Shown in pieces: positions 8,306 through 16,989 of a stretch of DNA of 64,000 nt. Under the pieces are notes generated by a model. That model saw only the letters and a program-made list of their open reading frames with translations, had not been told where the DNA came from and ran no database searches. Every line of letters begins with the position of its first letter. The stretch's first letter is position 1. Source of the stretch: Bacillus sp. MYb209 (GTDB lineage Bacteria > Bacillota > Bacilli > Bacillales > Bacillaceae_G); assembly GCF_002975175.1 (NCBI RefSeq), contig NZ_PCNZ01000007.1, positions 62,001 through 126,000 of the forward strand, given 5' to 3'. The translations under genes were made by a program, and so were the position numbers.

Positions 8306-9178
8306 TTAATGAATATCATGCTTCTTGAAATTACCGCCTTTTACTTCAGCTACGTCATAAACTGTAATAAAGGCATTAGGATCGATTTCATGAATAAGTT
8401 CTTTCATTTTACTTTCTTCTAAACGGTTAATTACACAAGAGATTTCTTTAAATTTCTCTCTTGAATAACCGCCGTAAACTTCATTGTATGTTGCGCTTCG
8501 GCCTAAACGATCACGAATTGTTTCTACTATTAATTCAGGCTCTTTTGTAATGATTTTAAACGTTTTAGAACCACTTAAACCTACTTCAACAATATGAATC
8601 ACTTTAGAAGCGATAAAGTAAGCAATCGCCGAAAGGATAGCTCCTTGAAGACCAAATACTGTTGAGACAAAAATAAAGACAAACATATTTAAGAATAAAA
8701 TAAGGTCACTTGTTCCAAATGGTAACTTTCGAGAAAGTAATACGGCTAGCATATCGATTCCATCTAATGCCCCGCCGTTACGTAATGCGAGTCCCATACC
8801 AAAACCGATAATAATACCACCAACAACAGTAATTAAAAGTGTATCGCCCTCAATAATTGTTGGTACTCCGTGCATGAGAACGGTACCTACTGCTAGCGAA
8901 GCAATCCCGATAATAGAATAAATTGCAAAGCTTTTACCGATTTGTTTATATCCTAACCAAACGAAAGGGATGTTAACGACTGCGATTAGAAGTCCTAATG
9001 GTAACCCGAATAATCTTGAACTAACGATACTTAAACCAGTTACACCACCGTCTGATACGTTGTTTGGAATTAATACGGCTTCTAATCCGTACGCTGTGAT
9101 AAATGCCCCAATAATAATCATCAAAGCTTTTAAAGCGATTTTCAGCTTATTGGGCTTGTTTTTCATAATTTTCTCCAT
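8306..9178 (-). CDS. YitT family membrane protein (DUF161 + DUF2179)
   Basis: A 290-residue protein with about five to six membrane segments in the first 200 residues (Gly-rich, motifs GGVTGLS and GFGMGLALRNGGALDGIDMLA) and a soluble C-terminal DUF2179 domain of roughly 80 residues that resembles small-ligand-binding regulatory folds. This is the usual YitT layout; bacilli carry several paralogs and the transported substrate is unknown. The ATG at 9178 follows GAGG by seven bases; an in-frame ATG six codons upstream has no better RBS. It is a single gene ending at a shared terminator. Confidence 0.88.
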   Translation of the reverse strand: MEKIMKNKPNKLKIALKALMIIIGAFITAYGLEAVLIPNNVSDGGVTGLSIVSSRLFGLPLGLLIAVVNIPFVWLGYKQIGKSFAIYSIIGIASLAVGTVLMHGVPTIIEGDTLLITVVGGIIIGFGMGLALRNGGALDGIDMLAVLLSRKLPFGTSDLILFLNMFVFIFVSTVFGLQGAILSAIAYFIASKVIHIVEVGLSGSKTFKIITKEPELIVETIRDRLGRSATYNEVYGGYSREKFKEISCVINRLEESKMKELIHEIDPNAFITVYDVAEVKGGNFKKHDIH

Positions 9179-9338
9179 ATAATTTCCTCGTTTCAAACTA
9201 GTTTCTTATTTGTTACATAATTCACATCTAAATTTCATTTTAACATTTTATTTGAAAAAATTCTCCTTTAATGGATGTATGCAGGAAATATTATCACCAT
9301 ATTACCATTAAAATATTTTTGGAATTCGTAAAAGAAAT

Positions 9339-9361
9339 CCCATCCTTTCAAAGGATGGGAG
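9339..9361 (-). terminator. Terminator of the DUF218 gene
   Basis: Stem CCCATCCTTT/AAAGGATGGG followed on the minus strand by a T-rich stretch, just past the stop codon. Confidence 0.85.
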
Positions 9362-9365
9362 GTTG

Positions 9366-10400
9366 TTAAGAAAATATAAAACTAACTACTGTTAGGAATA
9401 AAGAGAATCCTAAAATAGTTCCGCACACTTTCATATGTCGTTTACGTCCCATAACGACGATTGCAACATATTCGCGAATCATTGCGTTAGGCCAGTAATA
9501 AAATGCTGTTTTTGATCCGATTCCTTGGCTATTCAGACTGGCTTGTTTTGCATATATACCAGCTCGGAAAAGATGGAAATTATTCGTTGTAAAGATACTT
9601 TTATACTTACCTTCAGGCTTTAATGAATCCATAATTTCTTTAGAAAACAACATATTTTGATATGTGTTTACAGAGCGATTTTCTTGTAAGGTATGTTCAA
9701 AAGGAATTCCTTTTTCAACAGCATAATTTTGCATTGCTTCTGCTTCTGGAAGGTTTTCATCTGGACCTTGTCCACCAGAGAAAATGATTGTTGGCGGTGT
9801 AGTAACAGCTGCTTGTTTCCAATAGAAGTCGATTGCTTTATTAATACGACTTGCAAGTAACGGCGGTACTTTATCGTTAATTAAGCCGCTGCCAAGAACG
9901 ATGATGAAATCTTGATTACGTCTTGGTCTATTGAATTGGTATAGAAAATAAGCACTTAAGAAGTTAGATAAATGTATAAAGAAATACATAGTTATAAGAG
10001 AAATGGCAGCAAAAATAAATTGAAAGTGTGTTGAGACTAAACTTGCTGGATTTATGATAGGGAGTAGCATAAAGAATAAAATCCCTAAAGCTGCAATTAA
10101 AGTTAAAGAGTTTGTAAAGCGTCTTCCTTCACGCTTCATCAAGATTCTCGCATTAAGAAATAGCCCAAACATTAAAGCGACTATAGCAAAAGGTATCATT
10201 AAAATTAGTGCTATCATAGGAATAATAACGATAAAATGTAAAGCGTTATTACCAGATGCAAACGAGACGATTGCACAAAATAATAGAAATGAACAGAAAA
10301 AGGCATTAAATAAAAAGCCATTTATTATTTTTCGTGGATCTTTTAAGTAAGAGATAAGAAAAATAATAAACAATATAAGAGGAATGATTCCGAAAAACAT
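9366..10400 (-). CDS. YdcF/SanA-like DUF218 membrane protein
   Basis: A 344-residue protein with five or so membrane helices in the first half and a DUF218 Rossmann-like domain in the second (FIIVLGSGL, then IFSGGQGPDENLPEAEAM and ENRSVNTYQNM with TTNNFHLFRA). This arrangement is the YdcF family, thought to act in cell-envelope or vancomycin/detergent barrier functions with an unknown reaction. ATG at 10400 follows GAGGTG; the frame extends six codons upstream only to a TTG. Single gene. Confidence 0.85.
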   Translation of the reverse strand: MFFGIIPLILFIIFLISYLKDPRKIINGFLFNAFFCSFLLFCAIVSFASGNNALHFIVIIPMIALILMIPFAIVALMFGLFLNARILMKREGRRFTNSLTLIAALGILFFMLLPIINPASLVSTHFQFIFAAISLITMYFFIHLSNFLSAYFLYQFNRPRRNQDFIIVLGSGLINDKVPPLLASRINKAIDFYWKQAAVTTPPTIIFSGGQGPDENLPEAEAMQNYAVEKGIPFEHTLQENRSVNTYQNMLFSKEIMDSLKPEGKYKSIFTTNNFHLFRAGIYAKQASLNSQGIGSKTAFYYWPNAMIREYVAIVVMGRKRHMKVCGTILGFSLFLTVVSFIFS

Positions 10401-10569
10401 AAATGTTGTACACCTCAATTTTTATAATGTTTTGTAATACTTTCTATATTACATGATTTTATAATTGTTTAATTAAAAAATAAGGATTTGGAATTTTCTC
10501 AATAAATACTATAGATAAATATGGTAAAATATATTCAAGGCGAGATATTAAAAGTAAAATGGTTTAGAG

Positions 10570-10592
10570 GGCACTCTGTAGAGTGTCTTTTT
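10570..10592 (+). terminator. Orphan terminator-like hairpin
   Basis: GGCACTC/GAGTGTC stem with loop TGTA followed by CTTTTTC. No gene precedes it on this strand; an upstream TAAAAT box near 10525 could start a short RNA of about 60 nt, which is speculative. Confidence 0.5.
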
Positions 10593-10825
10593 CTTTGAAA
10601 TATGTAATTTTGCATATTTTGTTCCTTTTTAATGAAAGAGGATTAAAATATAAATTGTGGGTACACTCTATAAAGCAGAATTGTATACAAACATTAGCCT
10701 CTACTCTTTTTGTATCTAACAATCTTGTAACGATTAATGATTCTGTTTTCTAGTGTGTGTTTACGAAAAGTGGGATGGGTTATATATAAATAGGGGAAAG
10801 GGTGTCTTCTTGAAAGGTACCTTTT

Positions 10826-10887
10826 TAATGTTTAGTATAGATAGTTTCCACTATTAAAGTAGTGGAAACTATCTATACTAAACATTA
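10826..10887. repeat. Perfect 28-bp inverted repeat with 6-nt loop
   Basis: Arms 10826-10853 and 10860-10887 are perfect reverse complements around TTAAAG. It is much longer than a normal intrinsic terminator, has no T run, and lies far from genes on both sides. Confidence 0.9.
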
Positions 10888-11025
10888 GCAATCTTCCGTA
10901 TAAAGATTATCAATTTACTATATATTCCAGTGGTGATAAGCTACATATGAAAGGCTTTCTTTTTCAAAATATTACCCCTAATAAAATTTTGAAGAAGTCA
11001 ACTGTCTCCAAACTTGCCATTCATG

Positions 11026-11065
11026 ATATGAGAAAAAGCACTCTTCTGAGTGCTTTTTCTCATAT
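11026..11065. terminator. 18-bp hairpin, probable bidirectional terminator
   Basis: Arms 11026-11043 and 11048-11065 pair perfectly around TTCT and contain A5/T5 runs. It sits directly before the GerPF-like gene, where it would insulate that gene from upstream transcription. Confidence 0.8.
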
Positions 11066-11130
11066 AAATAAGCTATTTTTATAGGCATTTTTCATACACT
11101 GGAAGTAACGAAATGAAAGTAGGTGATAAA

Positions 11131-11346
11131 ATGCCAGCTATTGTTGAAGGGGTTATTATTGAAAACTGTAACGGGACAATTAACTTAGGTGATAAATATA
11201 ACGTACATCCAATTGAAAAAACGAAAGCTTATAACGGATCAGGATCTTCAAATACCGGACTAAATGTGAGGACATTCAGTGGTATTAGTACGGCAGATGT
11301 AAGCGATAGCGATGTGTATGACCAAGTAATTCAATCTACGTTATAA
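11131..11346 (+). CDS. GerPF-like spore germination protein
   Basis: A 71-residue protein beginning MPAIVEGVIIENCNG with a Gly/Ser-rich middle and the pattern GSGSSNTG, which matches the GerPA/GerPF family. GerP proteins are small spore-coat components that help germinants pass to their receptors. The start at 11131 follows AGGTGATAAA; an in-frame ATG six codons upstream lacks an RBS. It stands alone rather than in the six-gene gerP operon, so it is a paralog. A sporulation promoter is expected but I cannot pick one confidently. Confidence 0.8.
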   Translation: MPAIVEGVIIENCNGTINLGDKYNVHPIEKTKAYNGSGSSNTGLNVRTFSGISTADVSDSDVYDQVIQSTL

Positions 11347-11475
11347 TTTTTATATGTAAAATTGCATAAATTGATGTGTTTGCCCTGTGATACAATTGAG
11401 CTGTTAGTGATTCTTCTTTATCATAGTTGTTAGATTAGAAATGTAACATCTTATCGAAAATCATACGTATAAGTA

Positions 11476-11506
11476 AAAAAGACACTTCGCTCGAAGTGTC
11501 TTTTTC
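11476..11506. terminator. Bidirectional terminator between GerPF-like gene and cydB
   Basis: Stem AAAAAGACACTTCG/CGAAGTGTCTTTTT with A and T runs on both sides. Confidence 0.92.
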
Positions 11507-11509
11507 ATT

Positions 11510-12538
11510 TTAGTGATACCCTTTAGCAGAGTCTTTATGAATTTTATTTTTAAATATGCTGTAGCTCCAAAGTTGGTAACCGATAACGATCGGTACCATG
11601 ACTATTGCAACGAAGAACATAATTTTTAAGTTTAATTCACTACCGGCTGCGTTATATAACGTTGTACTGTATGCGTCGTTAATACGTGATGGTAGCATTC
11701 TAGGGAACATACCTGCAAAACCAGTTGTCATAAACATTGCGATTGTTAAGCAAACGAATGTGAATGCAAGGCCGATTTTATGTTTGTACACCATAATAAG
11801 TGCGAGTACACTCATTAACATTGCAAGTACTGGAAGAATGAATAGTACAGGATATTCCGTAAAGTTTTGGAATAAATTTGTACGATTTGCAGTTGCGACA
11901 TAGAAGATAGCTAAAATGATAGCAGCTGCCATTGAAAATGGTCTTGCGATTTTATAAGCACGATCAGATACTTCGCCAGTTGTTTTAATCATAATCCAAA
12001 GGGCACCAGATACGACGAATATAGCAGTGAAGAAAAGACCACCTAAAATACCATAATGGTTTAGTAAGCTAAGTAAAGTTCCTTCATAACCATCTTTTCC
12101 GATTTGCAGTCCGTAATACAGGTTAGCGAATGTAACACCGAATAAGAAGGCGATTAGGAAACTACCACTTGTAAATGCCCATTTACAAGTTTTTTGCCAA
12201 ATTGGTGAATCGTCTTTATGCATAAATTCAAGTCCAGCGGCACGAGCAAATAGTGCCAGTAATACTAAAAATAGTGGTGTATACAGGTAACTAAACATAT
12301 TTGCATATGTGATTGGGAAGGCAGCGAATGTTGCGCCACCAGCTGTAATTAACCATACTTCATTACCACCCCAGAACGGACCAATAGCTTCTTGTAATTG
12401 ATTTCGTTCTTGTCGGTCTTTCGCAACGAATGGGAAAATCATCCCGTTACCGAGTGCGTAGCCATCAAGAATGAAGTAAACTGTCCAAATTACGCCCCAT
12501 AAACCGAACCAGATGACTGCAAGCATATCATGAGACAT
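11510..12538 (-). CDS. cydB: Cytochrome bd ubiquinol oxidase subunit II
   Basis: A 342-residue, eight- to nine-span membrane protein with the CydB features FWGGNEVWLITAGGATFAAFP and a FPITYANMFSYLYTP segment. With CydA it forms the quinol-oxidising bd-type terminal oxidase used at low oxygen. Its start overlaps the cydA stop by 11 bases, so the two are translationally coupled. No cydCD genes or cydX-like peptide follow; the operon ends at the terminator. Confidence 0.96.
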   Translation of the reverse strand: MSHDMLAVIWFGLWGVIWTVYFILDGYALGNGMIFPFVAKDRQERNQLQEAIGPFWGGNEVWLITAGGATFAAFPITYANMFSYLYTPLFLVLLALFARAAGLEFMHKDDSPIWQKTCKWAFTSGSFLIAFLFGVTFANLYYGLQIGKDGYEGTLLSLLNHYGILGGLFFTAIFVVSGALWIMIKTTGEVSDRAYKIARPFSMAAAIILAIFYVATANRTNLFQNFTEYPVLFILPVLAMLMSVLALIMVYKHKIGLAFTFVCLTIAMFMTTGFAGMFPRMLPSRINDAYSTTLYNAAGSELNLKIMFFVAIVMVPIVIGYQLWSYSIFKNKIHKDSAKGYH

Positions 12539-13877
12539 GAGCTGTACCTCCTTCAGTAGCAGGTTCTTCTAATGCAGCTGGTCCTTTTTTCGCGAACTTC
12601 AGCATTAAGTATACGTCTGCAATTAAGAGTAGAGTGTAGAACAATATTAAACTAATTAATGAGAACCAAATTTGTGGAACTGATATAGGTGATACAGATT
12701 CTGCTGTACGCATCAGTTTATATACTGTCCATGGTTGACGACCTACTTCAGCAACAATCCAACCAGCGTTAATTGCAATATAAGGAAGTAAGACAGACCA
12801 CATTGTAATTTTTAAATAGCGTTTTGAGTTTTCTAGTTTTCCTTTTCGGTTTAAATAGAAACCGAACCAAGTTAATGCCATAAAGAACATGCCAAGTGCA
12901 ACCATTAAGCGGAAGCTATAATACACGAGGTTAACGTTTGGACGATCTTCTTTCGGAATATCTTTTAAACCAACAATTTCTCCATCAAATGAATTTGTAT
13001 AGAAGAAACTGCCGAGTTTTGGAATAGTAAGGAATTCAAAGTTCTTTTCATTTTTTACATCAGGAATTTGAATGATTGAGAAGCCTTGTCCTTTTCCAGT
13101 TTCCCAAACAGCTTCCATTGCAGCCCCTTTTGCTGGTTGATATTTAGCTGCTGATACACCAGATTGGTGTCCCATAAAAGGTGTAATAGTTGCTGCGAAT
13201 AATCCTAACATTAAACCAAACTTAAATGACTTTTTGAAGAATTCTACTTCATTTTTACGTAGTAAATGATAGGCACTAATTGCCATAACGAAGAAAGCAC
13301 CGACAATATAACAACCAATTACAGTATGGAAGAACATGTTCCAAGCATATGGATTTGTAACAAGTGCCCAGAAATCATTTAATTCAGCACGGCCGTTACG
13401 TACTACGTAGCCAACAGGATTTTGCATAAATCCGTTTGCTGTAATAATCCAAAGGGCAGAAATATTTGTTCCAAGTGCAACCATCCACATACAGAAAGCA
13501 CGGAACTTTGGTGAGATTTTGTCTTTACCGAATAACCATATTCCCATGAAAGTAGATTCTAAGAAGAATGCAACGAGTGCTTCGATTGCGAGAGGTGATC
13601 CGAAAATATCTCCCATATATTTGGAGTACTCAGACCAGTTTGTTCCAAATTGGAATTCCATCGTAATCCCGGTTATAATCCCCATTACGAAGTTAATTGT
13701 AAATAATTTACCCCAGAAATTTGCCATTTTGCGGTATGTTGGATTCAATGTGCGGGCGTATTGAGTTTCCATACATGCTACTAAAATAACAAGTCCGATT
13801 GTCAAAGGTACAAATAAAAAGTGATAAAAAATAGTAATTGCAAATTGAAAACGGCTCAGTAACAGAACGTCGGACAT
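12528..13877 (-). CDS. cydA: Cytochrome bd ubiquinol oxidase subunit I
   Basis: A 449-residue membrane protein beginning with RFQFAITIFYHFLFVPLTIG, which carries the N-terminal heme-ligand His, and containing GWIVAEVGRQPW, the signature of CydA. The quinol (Q) loop is short, as in other Firmicutes. It binds hemes b558, b595 and d and oxidises quinol while reducing oxygen. RBS AAGGAG lies before the ATG. An imperfect dyad about 67 bp upstream (13944-13957) may be a redox-regulator site. Confidence 0.97.
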   Translation of the reverse strand: MSDVLLLSRFQFAITIFYHFLFVPLTIGLVILVACMETQYARTLNPTYRKMANFWGKLFTINFVMGIITGITMEFQFGTNWSEYSKYMGDIFGSPLAIEALVAFFLESTFMGIWLFGKDKISPKFRAFCMWMVALGTNISALWIITANGFMQNPVGYVVRNGRAELNDFWALVTNPYAWNMFFHTVIGCYIVGAFFVMAISAYHLLRKNEVEFFKKSFKFGLMLGLFAATITPFMGHQSGVSAAKYQPAKGAAMEAVWETGKGQGFSIIQIPDVKNEKNFEFLTIPKLGSFFYTNSFDGEIVGLKDIPKEDRPNVNLVYYSFRLMVALGMFFMALTWFGFYLNRKGKLENSKRYLKITMWSVLLPYIAINAGWIVAEVGRQPWTVYKLMRTAESVSPISVPQIWFSLISLILFYTLLLIADVYLMLKFAKKGPAALEEPATEGGTAHVS

Positions 13878-13943
13878 AATAAATATTCACTCCTTTTTAC
13901 ATTATCTACAGTTAGTTTATAGTGAGAATAGGGGTAAAGTATG

Positions 13944-13957
13944 TGTGACTTGTTACA
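13944..13957. promoter_or_regulatory. Possible redox-regulator dyad upstream of cydAB
   Basis: TGTGACTTGTTACA is a near-palindrome (TGTnAC..GTnACA) resembling half of the Fnr/Rex family sites that control bd oxidase genes. It is short and off-consensus for both, so this is a weak call. Confidence 0.3.
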
Positions 13958-14099
13958 AAGCTGTGTGTATATTTTGAAAGAATTATGTCGGTTATCTGAA
14001 AATATATTGCTTTTATAATAAAACAATATCCTTTTTGAGTTTTTCATATTTTGGTACACTATCTATGTAGTGTAAATGAGAGAAAAGAGGGTTTTTACT

Positions 14100-14663
14100 A
14101 TGAAGTCATTAGAAGAGATTTTACAATACAATGAAAAGTTCGTTGAAGAGAAAAAATACGAAGAGTATGAAACAGGAAAATTTCCAAATAAAAAAATGGT
14201 AATTATTTCTTGTATGGATACTCGTCTTGTTGAATTATTACCGAAAGCAATGAATATGCGTAACGGTGATGTGAAAATTATTAAAGTAGCAGGTGCTGTT
14301 ATTTCACATCCATTTGGTAGTATTGTACGTAGTGTTTTAGTTGCTGTATATGAGCTTGGTGCTGATGAAGTATGTATCGTTGGTCATCATGATTGTGGGA
14401 TGGCAAAAATTCAAGCGAGTAGTACAATTGAAAAAATGAAAGAACGTGGTGTAACAGGGGAGAAATTAGATACACTTCGCTATTCTGGAATCGATTTAGA
14501 AAAGTTTTTACGAGGATTCTCTAGCGTAGAAGAAAGTGTAGAACATAGTGTTTCGGTACTTCGCAACCATCCGTTACTTCCTGAAGAAGTACCTGTTCAC
14601 GGTCTTGTTATAGACCCTGACACTGGAAAATTAGATCTAGTTGTGAATGGTTACGCCAATTAA
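14100..14663 (+). CDS. Beta-class carbonic anhydrase (YtiB-like)
   Basis: A 187-residue protein with the beta-carbonic anhydrase zinc site: SCMDTR (Cys and the Asp-Arg dyad), then GHHDCGM supplying His and Cys. It interconverts CO2 and bicarbonate in the cytoplasm. ATG at 14100 follows AAAGAGGG; a longer frame starting at 14076 has no RBS. It sits next to yidD and luxS as ytiB does in other bacilli. Its stop codon overlaps the convergent yidD stop. Confidence 0.92.
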   Translation: MKSLEEILQYNEKFVEEKKYEEYETGKFPNKKMVIISCMDTRLVELLPKAMNMRNGDVKIIKVAGAVISHPFGSIVRSVLVAVYELGADEVCIVGHHDCGMAKIQASSTIEKMKERGVTGEKLDTLRYSGIDLEKFLRGFSSVEESVEHSVSVLRNHPLLPEEVPVHGLVIDPDTGKLDLVVNGYAN

Positions 14664-14896
14664 GAATTTACTTTGTCATCCTTTTTATCTGGGACAGGAT
14701 CAAATCCTCCTGGATGGAAAGGATGACATTTTAATATACGCTTACATGTAAGCCAAAAACCTTTGAGCGCACCATGTTTTTGAAATGATTCTAATCCATA
14801 ATGAGAGCAAGTTGGATGAAAGCGACATGTTGGCGGTGTCATTGGAGAAATGAACTTTTGATAAAAGCGTATAATACCGATAAAAATCTGTTTCAT
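14660..14896 (-). CDS. yidD: Membrane protein insertion efficiency factor YidD
   Basis: A 78-residue protein with the conserved YidD core [18 protein letters not shown] and the Cys/His/Pro-rich tail [13 protein letters not shown]. YidD is a small amphipathic protein near the YidC/Sec insertion site. RBS GGAGACC precedes the ATG. Its TAA shares bases 14661-14662 with the stop codon of the convergent carbonic anhydrase gene, so the two transcripts end tail-on-tail with no spacer terminator. Confidence 0.95.
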   Translation of the reverse strand: MKQIFIGIIRFYQKFISPMTPPTCRFHPTCSHYGLESFQKHGALKGFWLTCKRILKCHPFHPGGFDPVPDKKDDKVNS

Positions 14897-14965
14897 AATG
14901 GTCTCCTTTTCAGCATAGTCTTAAAGTATTATAGCACGACCGTACATAATTCTTTACTAATACGA

Positions 14966-14999
14966 AATTCCGTTATATCATATTGGATATAACGGAATT
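14966..14999. promoter_or_regulatory. Perfect 14-bp inverted repeat in front of luxS
   Basis: Arms 14966-14979 and 14986-14999 are exact reverse complements around ATATTG and end 25 bp before the luxS start, right next to its RBS. There is no T run, so it is more likely an operator or a leader-RNA hairpin than a terminator. Confidence 0.6.
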
Positions 15000-15024
15000 A
15001 AATTAAAAGCGGGAGAGATGTTGT

Positions 15025-15498
15025 ATGCCATCAGTAGAAAGCTTTGAATTAGACCATACGATTGTAAAGGCGCCTTATGTAAGACATTGCGGAGTTCACA
15101 TTGTAGGTAGTGACGGTATTGTAAATAAATTTGATATTCGTTTTTGCCAACCGAACAAACAAACGATGAAACCAGATGTGATTCATACGTTAGAACATTT
15201 ATTAGCATTTAATTTACGTAAATATATTGATCGTTATCCGCATTTTGATATTATCGATATTTCACCGATGGGTTGTCAAACAGGATATTATCTTGTTGTA
15301 AGCGGGACACCAACAGTTCGTGAAATCATTGATTTATTAGAACTAACATTAAAAGATGCGGTTCAAATTACAGAAATTCCAGCTGCAAATGAAACACAGT
15401 GTGGCCAAGCGAAGCTTCACGATTTAGAAGGAGCAAAACGCTTAATGAACTTCTGGTTAAGCCAAGATAAAGAAGAACTTGAGAAAGTGTTTGGATAG
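15025..15498 (+). CDS. luxS: S-ribosylhomocysteine lyase LuxS
   Basis: A 157-residue protein with all LuxS metal ligands: His54, Glu57, His58 (HTLEH) and Cys126 (ETQCGQA), and the N-terminal [12 protein letters not shown]. It splits S-ribosylhomocysteine into homocysteine and DPD, the precursor of AI-2, so it works in methyl-cycle recycling with MetK, also in this window. RBS GGGAGAGATG is clear. Monocistronic with its own terminator; a perfect inverted repeat lies immediately upstream. Confidence 0.98.
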   Translation: MPSVESFELDHTIVKAPYVRHCGVHIVGSDGIVNKFDIRFCQPNKQTMKPDVIHTLEHLLAFNLRKYIDRYPHFDIIDISPMGCQTGYYLVVSGTPTVREIIDLLELTLKDAVQITEIPAANETQCGQAKLHDLEGAKRLMNFWLSQDKEELEKVFG

Positions 15499-15504
15499 AA
15501 GGAA

Positions 15505-15536
15505 AAAACTGCCTGTGAAAGGGCAGTTTTTCTTTT
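15505..15536 (+). terminator. luxS terminator
   Basis: Stem AAAACTGCC/GGGCAGTTTT followed by TTTCTTTTTT. Confidence 0.9.
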
Positions 15537-15666
15537 TTATGCTTGATGTTTAAATGTAAATAATTCATTTTCTGATACGCTCGATGCAATATCAGTCTTA
15601 CTTTCCACAGGTTCATCTTTCAATTTTGCTTTTTGTATCGCGGATTGAATACTATCGGTTATTTGG

Positions 15667-15897
15667 TCATGTAAATAGATTGTGTCCCAAAATAAATAAA
15701 ATTAACGCAGAAACGAGGAAACAAAAGAATGCTTTCTGTTTTCTATTTTGCTGTATTTCATCGATACCTAAAAGAATAAGCGTTACACTTAAAAGAAGGA
15801 ATACATAGGGGAAGAGCATAGAAAATTGTGCAAAAAGACTAAACAAAGCAAGGATACAAGCGATAGTAGATATTAAGATTCGAAGGTTTGTTAGCAT
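15667..15897 (-). CDS. DUF3953-like small membrane protein, copy 1
   Basis: A 76-residue protein with about three hydrophobic segments and a short basic loop (IDEIQQNRKQK). It is one of four paralogs in a row on this strand that share length, topology, an N-terminal LR(I/L) motif, an E(I/L/Q) residue before a KK-rich loop, and closely spaced RBSs (here GGAGG five bases before ATG). The family resembles DUF3953, small membrane proteins of bacilli without known function. It is the last gene of the array. Confidence 0.75.
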   Translation of the reverse strand: MLTNLRILISTIACILALFSLFAQFSMLFPYVFLLLSVTLILLGIDEIQQNRKQKAFFCFLVSALILFILGHNLFT

Positions 15898-15922
15898 GGT
15901 ATCCTCCTTAGTAGAAGTGTTG

Positions 15923-16156
15923 TTATCGAGAGAAAATAATTACAATGGCAACGATTAAAGTGAATACACCAGAAAAGAAAGAGAGTGTACTATTTACTTT
16001 CTTTTGTTTCTTTTTTTCTTCTGCGCTCATGATGAAAGTCATAATAGATAAGGCAATAAGCATATAGGGCATAATAACAAGCGGATTTGTAAACATTCCG
16101 GATAGAGCGAGAGCGATGACGATAAGAGCGGATATAATGCGAAATGTTTTTAGCAT
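15923..16156 (-). CDS. DUF3953-like small membrane protein, copy 2
   Basis: A 77-residue protein with three hydrophobic segments and a Lys-rich loop (SAEEKKKQKK). The start at 16156 is set by GGTGGAG six bases upstream; an in-frame GTG four codons earlier overlaps that RBS and is rejected. It belongs to the four-gene paralog array and lies 25 bases before copy 1. Confidence 0.75.
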   Translation of the reverse strand: MLKTFRIISALIVIALALSGMFTNPLVIMPYMLIALSIMTFIMSAEEKKKQKKVNSTLSFFSGVFTLIVAIVIIFSR

Positions 16157-16269
16157 ACTATTCTCCACCTTTTTTGTTTTTTAGATTGTCCTCAAATTTA
16201 TTACCTGTTCGAAAAAGCCAAATTGGTGAAAGATAATAGTCAGTAGGTGATTAAAAGTACATGTTACCT

Positions 16270-16509
16270 TTAGCGAAAGTAGATCGATATTAAAACGAAG
16301 AACATAAGAATAGAAACGAAAAAATACGGAATACTCATTGATTTTCGTCCGGATTTCAGTTCATTAATTCCTAGAAGAATAAAGAAACAACTGAGAGTAA
16401 ATTGTATGTATGGGAGAAGTGTGAAATTATCAGTAATAAAAGAATAAGTGCAAAGAGAGAGTATGAGAAGCATAAAAAGCATGAGAAAAATCCTTAATCC
16501 TTTTAGCAT
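16270..16509 (-). CDS. DUF3953-like small membrane protein, copy 3
   Basis: A 79-residue protein, three hydrophobic segments with a conserved LLGINELKSGRKS loop very close to that of copy 1 (LLGIDEIQQNRKQ). RBS CAGGAGAG precedes ATG. It is separated by 113 bp from copy 2, where I see nothing distinctive. Function unknown. Confidence 0.75.
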   Translation of the reverse strand: MLKGLRIFLMLFMLLILSLCTYSFITDNFTLLPYIQFTLSCFFILLGINELKSGRKSMSIPYFFVSILMFFVLISIYFR

Positions 16510-16524
16510 GAAGTCACTCTCCTG

Positions 16525-16755
16525 CTATCTTATGTATGTAATGATAAGAACAATCCACAAGAAAGAACCAGCAACAATACAAATAAATCCGGTTCCTGAA
16601 TCCTTCTTTTTTATTTGCTCAATTGAGATGAGAAACATTAAAGCTCCTAATAGAAATTGTGAAAGTGGTAGAAAGTTATTTTGACCTGTTAGTAAACCAA
16701 TTGTGGATATGATTATTACAATGAACGCAATTAGTAAGCGTAGTATGCGAAGCAT
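16525..16755 (-). CDS. DUF3953-like small membrane protein, copy 4
   Basis: A 76-residue protein starting MLRILRLLIAF with the loop ISIEQIKKKDSG and three hydrophobic segments. The ATG at 16755 follows AAGGAG at 10 bases; the longer frame runs back into ytzI and has no RBS. It overlaps none of its neighbours but starts 2 bases before the ytzI stop, suggesting an operon ytzI-copy4-copy3-copy2-copy1. Confidence 0.75.
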   Translation of the reverse strand: MLRILRLLIAFIVIIISTIGLLTGQNNFLPLSQFLLGALMFLISIEQIKKKDSGTGFICIVAGSFLWIVLIITYIR

Positions 16756-16756
16756 A

Positions 16757-16906
16757 TTATGAATTCTCCTTACTGTTTTTTGTATAAGGGTTATCTTCTG
16801 GTTTATCAACGGAATGTTTATATGCATAGCCTTTATTAATTGTCATGACGGAGAGTACTAATATGATCAGTACGATTATAATGCCGATAATTAATATTTT
16901 GAGCAT
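16757..16906 (-). CDS. ytzI: YtzI-like small membrane protein
   Basis: A 49-residue protein: one strong N-terminal membrane span (MLKILIIGIIIVLIILVLSV) then MTINKGYAYKHSVD, which matches YtzI of Bacillus. RBS AAAGGAGGG precedes the ATG by six bases. It is the first gene of the run leading into the DUF3953-like array and divergent from the gene at 16990. Role unknown. Confidence 0.8.
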   Translation of the reverse strand: MLKILIIGIIIVLIILVLSVMTINKGYAYKHSVDKPEDNPYTKNSKENS

Positions 16907-16989
16907 GAAATCCCTCCTTTTCTTTATTTTACATAATTTTGTAATTAATGAAAACAATAGAAATTAAAAGGATGAAAGAAGGGTGTTAC

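Larger units (their letters stand above)
10401..11130. other. 730-bp gene-poor gap with several hairpins
   Basis: No convincing coding sequence. It holds a small terminator-like hairpin (10570-10592), a perfect 28-bp inverted repeat (10826-10887) and an 18-bp hairpin (11026-11065). The region is AT-rich with no recognisable transposase or tRNA remnant. Each hairpin is listed separately. Confidence 0.6.

Noticed and set aside
10947-11084. 45-codon ORF in the hairpin-rich gap
   Set aside because: It reads straight through the 18-bp terminator hairpin and has a weak RBS, so it is probably fortuitous.
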